From contig NZ_SNXU01000001.1 in assembly GCF_004362515.1 (NCBI RefSeq), positions 930,001 to 994,000 on the forward strand: 64,000 nt of DNA. The letters run 5' to 3'. Under the pieces are notes generated by a model, which saw only the letters and a list, made by a program, of their open reading frames with translations, was not told the origin of the DNA and ran no database searches. The translations under genes were made by a program, and so were the position numbers. This DNA comes from Actinokineospora alba (GTDB lineage: Bacteria > Actinomycetota > Actinomycetes > Mycobacteriales > Pseudonocardiaceae). Of this stretch, positions 33,919 to 44,127 are shown piece by piece; position 1 is the stretch's first letter, and each line of letters starts with the position of its first letter.

Positions 33919-34203
33919 ATGTCCGAGAACACGGTCAAACCCAGCATCGAGCTTCCCGCCCCCGAGGAAGTCGCCGAGCTGCGCAAGGAAATCGACGAGT
34001 TGGACCGAGAGATCCTGCGCCTGGTGAAACGCCGGGCCGAGGTCTCGCAGACGATCGGCGCCGCGCGCATGGCCGCGGGCGGACCGCGCATCGTGGTCAA
34101 CCGTGAGATGGACGTCGTCGCGCGCTACCGCGAACTCGGTCCCGCGGGCCGCACGCTGGCGATGGCGCTGCTCGACCTCGGCCGCGGCCGACTCGGCAGG
34201 TAG
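33919..34203 (+). CDS. Chorismate mutase, AroQ-delta type
   Basis: The 94-residue enzyme converts chorismate to prephenate, the branch point to Phe and Tyr. The core ELRKEIDELDREILRLVKRR and AEVSQTIGAARMAAGGPRIV, followed by REMDVVARYRELGPAGRTLA and the end LGRGRLGR, is close to M. tuberculosis Rv0948c. In that subfamily the small cytosolic mutase is weak alone and is activated by complex formation with DAHP synthase; the conserved C-terminal LGRGRLG supports the same here. ATG 33919 has GAGGAT upstream. It lies 46 bases past the attenuator terminator, next to pcrA as in mycobacteria. Confidence 0.94.
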   Translation: MSENTVKPSIELPAPEEVAELRKEIDELDREILRLVKRRAEVSQTIGAARMAAGGPRIVVNREMDVVARYRELGPAGRTLAMALLDLGRGRLGR

Positions 34204-34270
34204 TCAGATCAGGGGGTGACTCAGGGCGATCCCTGAGTCGATTCGACGCGCGCTCGGGCAGACTGGGCGC

Positions 34271-34579
34271 ATGCTCGATCTCATCGCTGTCATCGTGGCC
34301 ATCGTCGCCTTCTTCGCGGCACTCGGTTTCGTGGGTTACCTGGCGCTGCTCAACTCCGCGGCGCGCAAGCGCGGAGTGAGCGGCGCGCCGGTGGCGCAGT
34401 ACGTGCGGGGCCGGTGGCCGATCGCGGGTGTCACCACCGCGGGCGCGCTGCTCGGCTGGCTGCTCACCAGCGGCGGCGGTTTCGCCGACGTTCTGGCCAT
34501 CCTGGTCGCGGGCGGGTCCGGCGCCGTCGCGGGCAGTTCGCTGTCGACGACGATGGCCAAATACCGCAGCGGCGAGTGA
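34271..34579 (+). CDS. Small membrane protein of unknown function
   Basis: The 102-residue protein has an N-terminal helix (MLDLIAVIVAIVAFFAALGF, continuing to about residue 26). A basic loop (AARKRGVSGAPVAQYVRGRW) follows, and then two hydrophobic segments near residues 51-66 and 70-90 (GVTTAGALLGWLLTSG, VLAILVAGGSGAVAGSS). The C-terminus TMAKYRSGE is cytosolic if the first helix is N-out. I do not recognise a family. It sits downstream of chorismate mutase with a 67-base gap. Confidence 0.65.
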   Translation: MLDLIAVIVAIVAFFAALGFVGYLALLNSAARKRGVSGAPVAQYVRGRWPIAGVTTAGALLGWLLTSGGGFADVLAILVAGGSGAVAGSSLSTTMAKYRSGE

Positions 34580-34702
34580 CTCGAACGGGTCGATTCGTAC
34601 GCACGGCAGAGAAATAAGCCCGCGTTCACCCGAACGTGTGAGGTCGCGACGAGTGGCGCGCCCTGGCTCACGAACGCTGCGCAACGGCTTACTCTTTGCT
34701 GA

Positions 34703-35416
34703 GTGAGTACGGCTACACCATCCACCCAAGTGCGCAGGGCACTGGTCGTGACCGCGCACCCGGACGATGTCGACTTCGGCGCCGCGGGCACGGTGGCGAC
34801 GTGGACGGCCGCGGGCATCGAGGTCCACTACTGCGTCTGCACGTCCGGTGAGGCCAGCGGCGACGACATCGCCGAGACCCGGAGGGCCGAGCAGCGGGCC
34901 GCCGCCGACTTGCTCGGCGTCCGCTCGGTGACCTTCCTCGACCACCCCGACGGCGCGGTGGTCGCCTCGATCCAGCTGCGCCGCGACATCTCCCGGGTGA
35001 TCCGCCAGGTCCGCCCCGAGCGGGTGCTGACCTGGTCCCCCGAGATCAACTGGGACATGGTCGTCACCGCCCACCCGGACCACCGGGCCGTCGGGATGGC
35101 CGCCTTCGCCGCGATCTACCCGGACGCGCGCAACGGGCACGCGCATCCCGAGCTCTTGCAAGCGGAGGGGCTGGCGCCGTGGACGGTCCGCGAACTCTGG
35201 CTGGCCGACGGGCCATCCGCGCTGCGCAACCACGCGGTCGACATCACCGACTGCTTCGACAAGCGGATGGCGGCGCTGCGCGCGCACGTGTCCCAAGTGG
35301 GTGAAAACCCGAACCTCGACGAGCGGATGCGGCCCTTCTTCGCCGCTGTGGCCAGCAAATATGGCCTTCCCGACGGACACTTGGCCGAGGAGTTCCAGGT
35401 CGTCGACACCAGCTGA
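34703..35416 (+). CDS. PIG-L/LmbE family deacetylase
   Basis: The 237-residue protein belongs to the PIG-L superfamily of zinc-dependent N-acetylglucosamine deacetylases, which includes MshB and Mca of mycothiol metabolism. The hallmark AHPDDVDFGAAGT (residues 18-30) supplies the catalytic Asp and two metal ligands. The third ligand lies in the AHPDHRAVG segment near residue 116. Specificity cannot be read from the sequence; it is shorter than Mca. GTG 34703 is chosen as the only start before the first beta strand. It may be expressed alone. Confidence 0.9.
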   Translation: MSTATPSTQVRRALVVTAHPDDVDFGAAGTVATWTAAGIEVHYCVCTSGEASGDDIAETRRAEQRAAADLLGVRSVTFLDHPDGAVVASIQLRRDISRVIRQVRPERVLTWSPEINWDMVVTAHPDHRAVGMAAFAAIYPDARNGHAHPELLQAEGLAPWTVRELWLADGPSALRNHAVDITDCFDKRMAALRAHVSQVGENPNLDERMRPFFAAVASKYGLPDGHLAEEFQVVDTS

Positions 35417-35473
35417 CCGGTAATCGGTCGGCGACACCGCGTCACGACCGGCTAGGACAGGAGTCTCCACCAC

Positions 35474-36394
35474 ATGGCGAGCGGGCGGGACACCGCGCAG
35501 GACGGACCAGGCCGAGGGCGACACCGGCGAGGCACTAGCGCGACGTCTCGGCCGCCGCGGACACCTATCCACCCGGCCGGTCCCGAGGAGGAGACCGACG
35601 TCCTGCCGGTGATCGCCGGGCTGTTCCCGGACGCGCCCGCGACCGGCCTGGCCAAGTTCGACCTGGGGAGCATCCCGGCCTCGGTCACACCGCCACGCAC
35701 CTGGCGGCACGCGGCGTGGTTCGCCGTCGCCGCCACGCTCCTGGTGATGGTCGGCTTGACCTACGCCGCGGTCACGCTGGTCACCAACCCCCGTAAGCCC
35801 GAGGTGGTGGACGCGCTGCCGGGTCTGCCCAGCTACCCGGGGCTTCCCCTGGAGCTGCCGGGCGACGCCCTGGTGTCGGAACGCCCGTCCGCGCCCGCTC
35901 CGAGCAGCGCGGCGCCCACGACCGCGTCGGCCAAGCCGTCGGACCGCCAGCAGCTCACCGCGCCGCCTCCCGGCCGACCCACGCAGGCGCCACCGGCCGC
36001 GACTCCGACCGCGGCGCCCCCGACGACGACGGCCGCCGCCTCTCCGACCCGCACGACGGTGCAGACACCGGTGCTGGTGGGTCCGGTGGCCGACCCGGAG
36101 AAGATCGGCGACCGGACCGAGACCTATTTCGCCCAGGTCACGCAGGACCCGGACGCGGCGTACTCGATGACCACCGGCCAGGCCCGCTACGACGGCCAGG
36201 AGGAACTGGAGCGGCGCTACGCCGATGTCACCCGGATCGAGGTGCAGCGGATGACCATCGACGCCAACCGGTCGAAGACGTTCTCGACGCTGCGGCTCAT
36301 CCGCAAGGACGGCAGCGTCGTCACCGAAGAACGTGAGCTTGTTTTCACCTATAGCAGTGACCCGAAGATCACCAGCGACACTCGCACGGGGTGA
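35474..36394 (+). CDS. Single-pass membrane protein with extracytoplasmic NTF2-like domain
   Basis: The 306-residue protein has a basic cytoplasmic head, one membrane helix (about residues 78-98, WFAVAATLLVMVGLTYAAVTL) and an outer Pro/Ala/Thr-rich stalk (about 115-195). A C-terminal alpha/beta domain of about 95 residues, beginning DRTETYFAQVTQDPDAAYSM, resembles the NTF2-like domains in the next gene and in the second kinase. No enzyme motif is visible. It heads a four-gene set with two kinases, so it may be a sensor, partner or substrate of them. Confidence 0.72.
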   Translation: MASGRDTAQDGPGRGRHRRGTSATSRPPRTPIHPAGPEEETDVLPVIAGLFPDAPATGLAKFDLGSIPASVTPPRTWRHAAWFAVAATLLVMVGLTYAAVTLVTNPRKPEVVDALPGLPSYPGLPLELPGDALVSERPSAPAPSSAAPTTASAKPSDRQQLTAPPPGRPTQAPPAATPTAAPPTTTAAASPTRTTVQTPVLVGPVADPEKIGDRTETYFAQVTQDPDAAYSMTTGQARYDGQEELERRYADVTRIEVQRMTIDANRSKTFSTLRLIRKDGSVVTEERELVFTYSSDPKITSDTRTG

Positions 36395-36531
36395 CTGGTT
36401 ACTCCTATTGAGTGAATCTTGGCGCCGCCTATCGCCTCGATCGGGTGATCAGCCGAGAAAGAGTGGTGTAGGGCAGCAGCGGCACGGTACGAGTTGCCCC
36501 GAACAGCGAAACTCAGGCGGAGGAAGCGTCA

Positions 36532-37347
36532 GTGGATCGTCCGACGACCGGCAAGCGGCACGTCCGCTCCGGTTCCGTTCACGTCACCGAGCTGATCGGC
36601 AAGCGGATCGAGCTGCCCGCCGACATCGATGACCTCGTGCCGCACGAGCCGACCTCGCACCGGCCGCCGCAGTCGCGCGCCGCGACGATGGCGAAGATCG
36701 CCGTGCTGAGCGTGGCCACGGCGACGCTGTGCGGGGCCGTGGCCGCCGCCACCGTGATCACCCGTGACCGTGAGGCGGCCGACGCGAGCGCCCGGCCCAG
36801 CAACCAGATCACCGGCGAGCGCGCCCTCCTGCCCGACGAGCTCAACCGCGCGGTCGCCGGGGCGCGGCTGCCCGACCCGAAGACCGGCAGCGCGTCCGCG
36901 ACCCTGAACAAGGGGCAGGACGTGGGACCCGCGATTCCGCCCGCGCGCACCGGCGGGACCCACAGCGGCGCCCAGGGCGCGGACCGCGCCGCGTCGGGCG
37001 ACACCCCGCAGCGGGTGCCGATCCCGGAGCAGGTGCGGCCCAAGACGACCAACCGCGAACTGGTCATCGAGTACTACCGGCTCATCGAAAGCGACCCGAG
37101 TCGGGCCTACGCCCTGCTCTCGAGCGACGTCTTCACCACGACGCTCGGCCAGTTCCTCGGTTCGTGGTCCAGGGTGAGCAAGGTGGAGGTGCTCGAGGTC
37201 GTCGAGCAGGCCGACGGCGTCGTCGCGGTCGTCCGGATGCACCTGATCGGCGGCTCCCAGCTGCGGATCAAGCAGCTGCTGACGGTGGGCGACACCGTCC
37301 CGCAGCGGATCATCGGAGCCGAGCTGCTGTCGGCTCAACTCAACTAG
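36532..37347 (+). CDS. Single-pass membrane protein with NTF2-like domain
   Basis: The 271-residue protein has a basic N-terminal cytoplasmic part, a membrane helix near residues 54-74 (KIAVLSVATATLCGAVAAAT), a linker and a C-terminal domain from about residue 178. That domain (ELVIEYYRLIESDPSRAYAL, then LSSDVFTTTLGQFLGSWSRV) has the same plan as the preceding protein and the kinase at 38913. GTG 36532 is supported by GGAGGA 8 bases upstream. It is cotranscribed or closely linked with its neighbours. No catalytic residues are seen. Confidence 0.72.
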   Translation: MDRPTTGKRHVRSGSVHVTELIGKRIELPADIDDLVPHEPTSHRPPQSRAATMAKIAVLSVATATLCGAVAAATVITRDREAADASARPSNQITGERALLPDELNRAVAGARLPDPKTGSASATLNKGQDVGPAIPPARTGGTHSGAQGADRAASGDTPQRVPIPEQVRPKTTNRELVIEYYRLIESDPSRAYALLSSDVFTTTLGQFLGSWSRVSKVEVLEVVEQADGVVAVVRMHLIGGSQLRIKQLLTVGDTVPQRIIGAELLSAQLN

Positions 37348-37588
37348 TTCGCCACGAACGGCCCAATTCGACGCCCTCCTGTGACAATATGTAGCCGCTG
37401 CATCGGGGCTCCGGGGGAACAGGGCTGCGTTTGTGCGCGCAGCGTTAACGCCTAGCCTTGAACGGTCGGGCACTTGGATCCCACCGCGTCGTCCGCGCTG
37501 GTTCCCTGGTCAGGCCGATGGCGCGCACCCTGCGCGTGCGACGTGAACCCCACGAGGCGCTTCGTGGGCGAGGGAGGTTCCGGTCGGG

Positions 37589-38899
37589 ATGAGCGACGAG
37601 GGCCGGCTGGTCGCCGGGCGCTACCGGCTGGTCGAACGCATCGGCAGCGGCGCCATGGGCGTGGTCTGGCGGGCCGTCGACGAGCGGCTGAGCCGCTCGG
37701 TCGCGGTCAAGAAGCTGCTGCTGCCGCCCGGCCTGCCGCCCGAGGAAGCCGATGAGGCCGTCGCGCGCTGTCTGCGCGAGGGACGCATCGCCGCGCGCCT
37801 GCACCACCCGAACGCCATCGCGGTGTTCGACGTGGTCGACGAGGACGGCGTGCCCTGCCTGATCATGGAGTACCTGCCGTCGGTCAGCCTGGCCATCGCG
37901 CTGTCCGACGACGGGCCGATGAACCCGGTCGAGGTCGCCCGGATCGGCAGCCAGGTCGCGGCCGCGCTCGCCGCCGCGCACGCCGCCGGCATCGTGCACC
38001 GCGACATCAAGCCCGGAAACATCCTGCTCGGCGACGACGGCTCGGTGAAGATCACCGACTTCGGCATCTCCCGGGCCACCGACGACGTCACGGTCACCAA
38101 GACCGGCCTGATCGCGGGCACGCCCGCGTACCTGGCCCCCGAGGTGGCGATCGGCCGCGAGCCCTCGGCCGCCTCCGACGTGTTCTCCCTCGGCTCGACG
38201 CTCTACGCCGCCGCCGAGGGCGAGCCCCCGTTCGGGCTCTCCGAGAACACGCTGGGGCTGTTGCACGCCGTCGCGTCCGGCAAGGTGAAGGAGCCGAAGC
38301 AGTCCGGCGCGCTTACCGGCGTGCTGATGGCGCTGCTGGCCTCCGAGGTCGAGGACCGGCCCAGCGCCGGTCGCGCGCGGGACCTGCTGGCGACGGTGGC
38401 GCGGGGCGAGGAGCCCAACCTGCCGAAGCTCGCCGCGGCTGAGCCCGACGTGGCCACACGGCTGGTGGTCGCCACCGGCCCCACCGGTGAGCGCGAGCAG
38501 CCCGAGCCGACCGGCAAGTCGGCCAAGCCGCTGGTGTTCGCCAGCGCCGCGGTCACGGTCGCGCTGGCCCTGGGCGCGTGGATGGTGCTCAACAACCGCG
38601 GCGCCGCCGACCAGATCAACGACGGCCCGACCCGGCTCAACAACGTGCCGTCGTCGACGGTCACGGTGACGTCGTTCGTGGAACCGGAGCTGACCTCGGT
38701 GAAGCCGCCGGTGAAGGTGAACCCGACGCCGACGTCCACATCCGCCAAGGACTCCAGCTCGGTGACACCCACCACAACGACCACGACTGCGCCGAGCAAC
38801 CCCACATCGACCTCGGATACGGTCACTCCGTCCTCGAACCCGACGACGACGACAACGACGACTTCCTCGGAACCCGTCGCGGTCACGACGACCCGCTGA
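37589..38899 (+). CDS. Membrane Ser/Thr protein kinase (PknB type)
   Basis: The 436-residue protein is a Hanks-type kinase. The Gly-rich loop is IGSGAMGVV (residues 18-26), the ATP Lys is K41 in AVKK, the catalytic loop is HRDIKPGN (137-144), and DFG is at 157-159, all intact, so it should be active. A membrane helix at about 313-334 leads to a Thr/Ser/Pro-rich outer tail of about 100 residues without PASTA domains. It is followed by a second, similar kinase after 13 bases. Substrates are unknown; the two upstream membrane proteins are candidates by position. Confidence 0.95.
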   Translation: MSDEGRLVAGRYRLVERIGSGAMGVVWRAVDERLSRSVAVKKLLLPPGLPPEEADEAVARCLREGRIAARLHHPNAIAVFDVVDEDGVPCLIMEYLPSVSLAIALSDDGPMNPVEVARIGSQVAAALAAAHAAGIVHRDIKPGNILLGDDGSVKITDFGISRATDDVTVTKTGLIAGTPAYLAPEVAIGREPSAASDVFSLGSTLYAAAEGEPPFGLSENTLGLLHAVASGKVKEPKQSGALTGVLMALLASEVEDRPSAGRARDLLATVARGEEPNLPKLAAAEPDVATRLVVATGPTGEREQPEPTGKSAKPLVFASAAVTVALALGAWMVLNNRGAADQINDGPTRLNNVPSSTVTVTSFVEPELTSVKPPVKVNPTPTSTSAKDSSSVTPTTTTTTAPSNPTSTSDTVTPSSNPTTTTTTTSSEPVAVTTTR

Positions 38900-38912
38900 T
38901 TCAGGAGCCCCG

Positions 38913-40622
<1,710 letters not shown>

Positions 40623-41522
40623 TCAGCGCGACTCGGCGGCTTCCCGCAGCGCCTCGATCAGATCGCGCAGGGCGGGCTGGCTCATCGACGACTCGCGCAC
40701 GGCGGCGTGGATCGCCCGGATCGGCTCGGGTCGGCGCAGCTTGCGCACCACCACCCCGGGGTGCCTGCTGCCCAGTCCCATCTGCGGGATCACGCTGATG
40801 CCCAGACCGGCGGCGACGAAGCCCTGGGCGGTTGTGTAGTCCTCGCTCTCGACCACGAGGTTCGGGCTGAAACCCGCGGCGGCGCAGGCGTCGAACATCA
40901 CCTGCAGGCACGGGCCCGCGGGCCACTCGTTGCCGATCCACGGCTCGTCGGCGAGGTCGACGAGGTCCAGGACGCGTTTGCTCGCGAGCCGGTGCCCCCG
41001 TGGGAGGACGGCCCGGTACGGGTCGTCGAGCAGGTGGATGAGCCGGACGCCGCCGCGTAGCGGGCCTTGCCGCGGATGCACGACGATCGCGAGGTCCGCG
41101 CGGCCGGACTCGACCTCGGGCAGCGGGCTCTCCGGGTCGATCAGCTTGAGGTCGACCTGCACGCCCGGGTGGTCTCGGCGCAGCTTGGCCAGTGCGGGCG
41201 GCACGAGCGCGGCGCCGGCGGTGGCGAAGTAGCGGATGGCCAGCCGCCCGGTGCGGCCGTCGCGGAGGTCGGCCAGGGCTGTCTCGGCTTCGGCCAGGTT
41301 CTGGCTGATGGTCGCCGCGTGCTCGGTGAGCAGCCTGCCCGCGGCCGTGGGCTGCACGCCGCGGCCGACCCGTTCGAGCAGGGCCAGCCCGGCCTGCTTC
41401 TCCAGGGCGGCGATCTGCTGGCTGATCGCCGAGGGCGTGTAGCCCAGATTCGTGGCCGCGGCGGTGACCGACCCGCTGGTGACCACCGCGCGCAGGACCT
41501 GCATCCGTCGGACATCAAGCAT
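40623..41522 (-). CDS. LysR-family transcriptional regulator
   Basis: The 299-residue cytosolic protein has an N-terminal winged helix-turn-helix (MLDVRRMQVLRAVVTSGSVT, then PSAISQQIAALEKQAGLALL). A periplasmic-binding-like effector domain spans about residues 85-290. I chose ATG 41522 because the HTH begins directly after it; a start twelve codons earlier adds no homology. It diverges from the EamA transporter gene across 94 bp that contain a LysR-type box, so it probably controls the transporter and itself. The ligand is unknown. Confidence 0.93.
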   Translation of the reverse strand: MLDVRRMQVLRAVVTSGSVTAAATNLGYTPSAISQQIAALEKQAGLALLERVGRGVQPTAAGRLLTEHAATISQNLAEAETALADLRDGRTGRLAIRYFATAGAALVPPALAKLRRDHPGVQVDLKLIDPESPLPEVESGRADLAIVVHPRQGPLRGGVRLIHLLDDPYRAVLPRGHRLASKRVLDLVDLADEPWIGNEWPAGPCLQVMFDACAAAGFSPNLVVESEDYTTAQGFVAAGLGISVIPQMGLGSRHPGVVVRKLRRPEPIRAIHAAVRESSMSQPALRDLIEALREAAESR

Positions 41523-41571
41523 GTAGCTCAGCTTAACGGTCGATGCACAACATTTCACTTGTCCTGCCTAG

Positions 41572-41584
41572 TTGTCTCAGGCAA
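41572..41584. promoter_or_regulatory. Candidate LysR box (T-N11-A)
   Basis: TTGTCTCAGGCAA fits the T-N11-A form with an imperfect dyad (TTG/CAA). It lies 50 bp from the LysR start and 32 bp from the transporter GTG. Confidence 0.5.
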
Positions 41585-41616
41585 CGTAATCGCTGTCGAG
41601 CAGGGGGAGGAAGCCA

Positions 41617-42540
41617 GTGATCAGCGGTGGCCGGGCGACGTTGGTGCGGATGGGCCTGTTGGCCCTGCTCTGGGGATCGAGCTTCCTGTGGATCAAGCTC
41701 GCGCTGACCGGCCTGTCACCCATGCAGATCGCGGTGACGCGGTGCGCCCTGGGCGCGATCGTGGTGCTCGTCCTCTGCTACTCGCAGCGGCACCGGCTGC
41801 CCACCGACCGCACGGTGTGGGCGCACCTGGTGTTCGCGGCGTTCTTCGGCAACGCGCTGCCGTTCGTGCTGTTCGCGGTCGGTGAGCGGACCGTCGACAC
41901 CGGTATCGCGGGGGTGCTGAACGCGACGACCCCGCTGTGGGCGCTGCTGATCGGCATCGTCATCGGCTCCGAGCGCGGCAACCTGGGCCCGGTGCGCCTC
42001 GGCGGTCTGCTGCTCGGCTTCGTCGGGACGCTGCTGATCTTCGCGCCGTGGGAGAAGGCGGGCGTGGCCAGCTGGGACGCCCTGGCGATCCTGGGCGCGG
42101 CCGTGAGCTACGCGGTCAGCTACGCCTACATCGGCCGCAAGATCTCCGGCCGCGGCACGGCTCCGATCGCGCTGTCGGCGGCCCAACTGGTCACCGCGAC
42201 CGGTCTGACCGCCGTCGCCGTGCCGGTCGGCGGACTGCAGCCGGTCGACCTCAACGCCACGGCCCTGATCGCGGTGGGCATCCTCGGGGTGTTCGGCACC
42301 GGCTTCGCGTTCGCGCTCAACTACCGGCTGATCGCCGACGTGGGCGCGACGAACGCCACCACGGTCGGCTATCTGCTGCCGGTCGTCTCCGTGCTGCTGG
42401 GCGCGGTCGCGCTCGGCGAGCAGATCACGCCGCGGGTGGTCGCGGGCATGGTCGTGGTGCTGATCGGTGTGGGAATGACGCGCTGGCAACGCAAGCCGGC
42501 GTTGGTCCCGGTCGCACCGGTTCCCGCGCTCGCGACTTAG
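41617..42540 (+). CDS. EamA-type DMT transporter
   Basis: The 307-residue protein has ten membrane helices forming two EamA repeats (about residues 10-140 and 155-290). Typical features are LLALLWGSSFLWIKLALTGL in helix one and VGYLLPVVSVLLGAVALGEQ in helix nine. Such proteins export or import amino acids and small metabolites; the substrate is unknown here. It is transcribed away from a LysR regulator and its stop overlaps that of the convergent HTH gene at 42537-42540. The start is GTG 41617. Confidence 0.93.
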   Translation: MISGGRATLVRMGLLALLWGSSFLWIKLALTGLSPMQIAVTRCALGAIVVLVLCYSQRHRLPTDRTVWAHLVFAAFFGNALPFVLFAVGERTVDTGIAGVLNATTPLWALLIGIVIGSERGNLGPVRLGGLLLGFVGTLLIFAPWEKAGVASWDALAILGAAVSYAVSYAYIGRKISGRGTAPIALSAAQLVTATGLTAVAVPVGGLQPVDLNATALIAVGILGVFGTGFAFALNYRLIADVGATNATTVGYLLPVVSVLLGAVALGEQITPRVVAGMVVVLIGVGMTRWQRKPALVPVAPVPALAT

Positions 42541-43418
42541 TCCCACTCCCAGCGGATGCCGAAGCGGCCGGGGCCGAAGTCGTTGGCCAGGGCGTGCACG
42601 GACCCCTCGGCGTCCAACGTCAGGACGCGGGGGCGTTCGTGGCCGTCGACCACCGTGTAGTGCACGCACTTGCTGGGCAGCGCCGACGGATCGAACCGGA
42701 TCTCCAGCAGCAGTTCCTTCACCGGCAGCCTGCACCGGCGTTCGTACATGACCGACTGCGGCTGCGGTGGCGGGTTGTCGAGCGCGTGCTCGGTAAGGAT
42801 CGTCTCCCCGCGCGCGAGCGGTTTGGGGAAGACCAGTTCGGTGACGCTCAGGCCCGCTTCGAGATCGACGCTGACCGTGCCGATCCGGCAGTTCCAGACC
42901 GCGCGCGTCACCGGGAGCGGGGTGCCGGGCTCGTCGACCTCGAAGATCCCCACCCACCGGTCGACGCCGTCCTCCTCGGCGCGCAGCACCTGGCGGATCG
43001 ACTGGGTGCGTTCGGTGCGGTCCGGGCCGATCTCGACGCGGTCGTGCAGGCTGACCCGGCTCAGCCGGGTGTCCCAGCTCGTGTCGACGTCGGTCAGCAC
43101 GTTGTTCAGCGGCTCGGGCCACAGCTCGCCGAAGCCGATCACCTCCCGGGTGGCCGCACGGCCGCGGGGCCTGGGCGCCCCCAACAAGCTGATAAGCGCG
43201 CCCGCGTCCAGCTCCAAGACCTGCTCTAGGTGTCCGACAGCGACGAGGGACGACTGGCGTTCGGGCTGGCTGCGGCCGGACTGCCAGTAGCTCAGGGTGG
43301 CGACGCTGACCGGCGTGCCGCGCTCCCGCAGCCGGTCGCGGATCCGCTCCATGCTGATTCCGCGAGCCCGGATCGCCTCACGAAGGGCGGTGGCGAAGGC
43401 GGAGTCACTCACCAGCAC
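42537..43418 (-). CDS. HTH-domain regulator of unknown role
   Basis: The 293-residue protein has an N-terminal XRE-like helix-turn-helix (ATALREAIRARGISMERIRD, then TPVSVATLSYWQSGRSQPER; about residues 9-65). The rest (about 80-293) is a beta-rich domain I do not recognise, with conserved-looking segments IFEVDEPGTPLPVTRAVWNC and VMYERRCRLPVKELLLEIRF. It is probably a cytosolic regulator. GTG 43418 and GTG 43412 are both possible starts, neither with a clear ribosome site. It is 34 bases downstream of the response regulator and could be cotranscribed with it. Confidence 0.75.
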   Translation of the reverse strand: MLVSDSAFATALREAIRARGISMERIRDRLRERGTPVSVATLSYWQSGRSQPERQSSLVAVGHLEQVLELDAGALISLLGAPRPRGRAATREVIGFGELWPEPLNNVLTDVDTSWDTRLSRVSLHDRVEIGPDRTERTQSIRQVLRAEEDGVDRWVGIFEVDEPGTPLPVTRAVWNCRIGTVSVDLEAGLSVTELVFPKPLARGETILTEHALDNPPPQPQSVMYERRCRLPVKELLLEIRFDPSALPSKCVHYTVVDGHERPRVLTLDAEGSVHALANDFGPGRFGIRWEWD

Positions 43419-43452
43419 ACGTTAACCGTCGCGTCCATGGCCCGAAAAGCGG

Positions 43453-44127
43453 TCAGACGAGCCTTCGGTCGGACGCCCAGCGGGACAGCTCGTAGCGGTT
43501 CGACAGCTGCGTCTTACGCAGGACGCTGGACACGTGGGTCTCCACTGTCTTCACCGAGATGAACAGCTCCGCGGCGATCTCCTTGTAGGCGTAGCCGCGG
43601 GCCAACAGGCGCAGCACGTCGCGTTCGCGCGGGGTCAGCAGGTCGAGTTCCGGGTCGCTGATCGGCGCCGCGCCCGGGCGGTCGGCGAAGGCGTCGAGGA
43701 CGAAGCCTGCCAGCCGCGGGGAGAACACCGCGTCGCCGTCGGCGACCCGCACGACCGCCTTGGCGAGTTCCTGGCTGGAGATCGTCTTGGTCACGTAGCC
43801 GCGGGCACCCGCGCGGATCACCGCGATGACGTCCTCGGCGGCGTCGGACACCGACAGCGCGAGGAACACCACGTCGGGGGTGGCCTTGCGGGACTGGCGC
43901 AGCACCTCGGCGCCCCCGCCGTCGGGCATGTGCACGTCGAGCAGGACCACGTCGGGCTTGAGGTGGCCGATCCCGGCGACGGCCTCGCCGACCGTGCCCG
44001 CCTCGCCGACCACCTCGATGTCGTCGGTGATCGTGTCGAGTTCGGCGCGCACACCCGCCCGGAACATGCTGTGGTCGTCCACCAGGAACACGCGCACGGG
44101 CTGGCGGGACTGGGTCTCTTCGGTCAT
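43453..44127 (-). CDS. NarL/LuxR-type response regulator
   Basis: The 224-residue protein has an N-terminal receiver (residues 11-130) with the acidic pocket FLVDDHS and phospho-acceptor D64 in VLLDVHMPDG. The T/S and K positions lie in ALSVSD and YVTKT. A C-terminal LuxR HTH (LLTPRERDVLRLLARGYAYK, then AAELFISVKTVETHVSSVLR; about 158-212) binds DNA. Its start overlaps the stop of the PspC-type kinase (44124-44127), so the two form a two-component system with coupled translation. It probably controls the divergent PspC gene. Confidence 0.95.
   Translation of the reverse strand: MTEETQSRQPVRVFLVDDHSMFRAGVRAELDTITDDIEVVGEAGTVGEAVAGIGHLKPDVVLLDVHMPDGGGAEVLRQSRKATPDVVFLALSVSDAAEDVIAVIRAGARGYVTKTISSQELAKAVVRVADGDAVFSPRLAGFVLDAFADRPGAAPISDPELDLLTPRERDVLRLLARGYAYKEIAAELFISVKTVETHVSSVLRKTQLSNRYELSRWASDRRLV

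Noticed and set aside
34579..34598. Possible LexA box near TCGAACGGGTCGATTCG
   Set aside because: The right half does not match GTTCGA, and no suitable gene follows closely.
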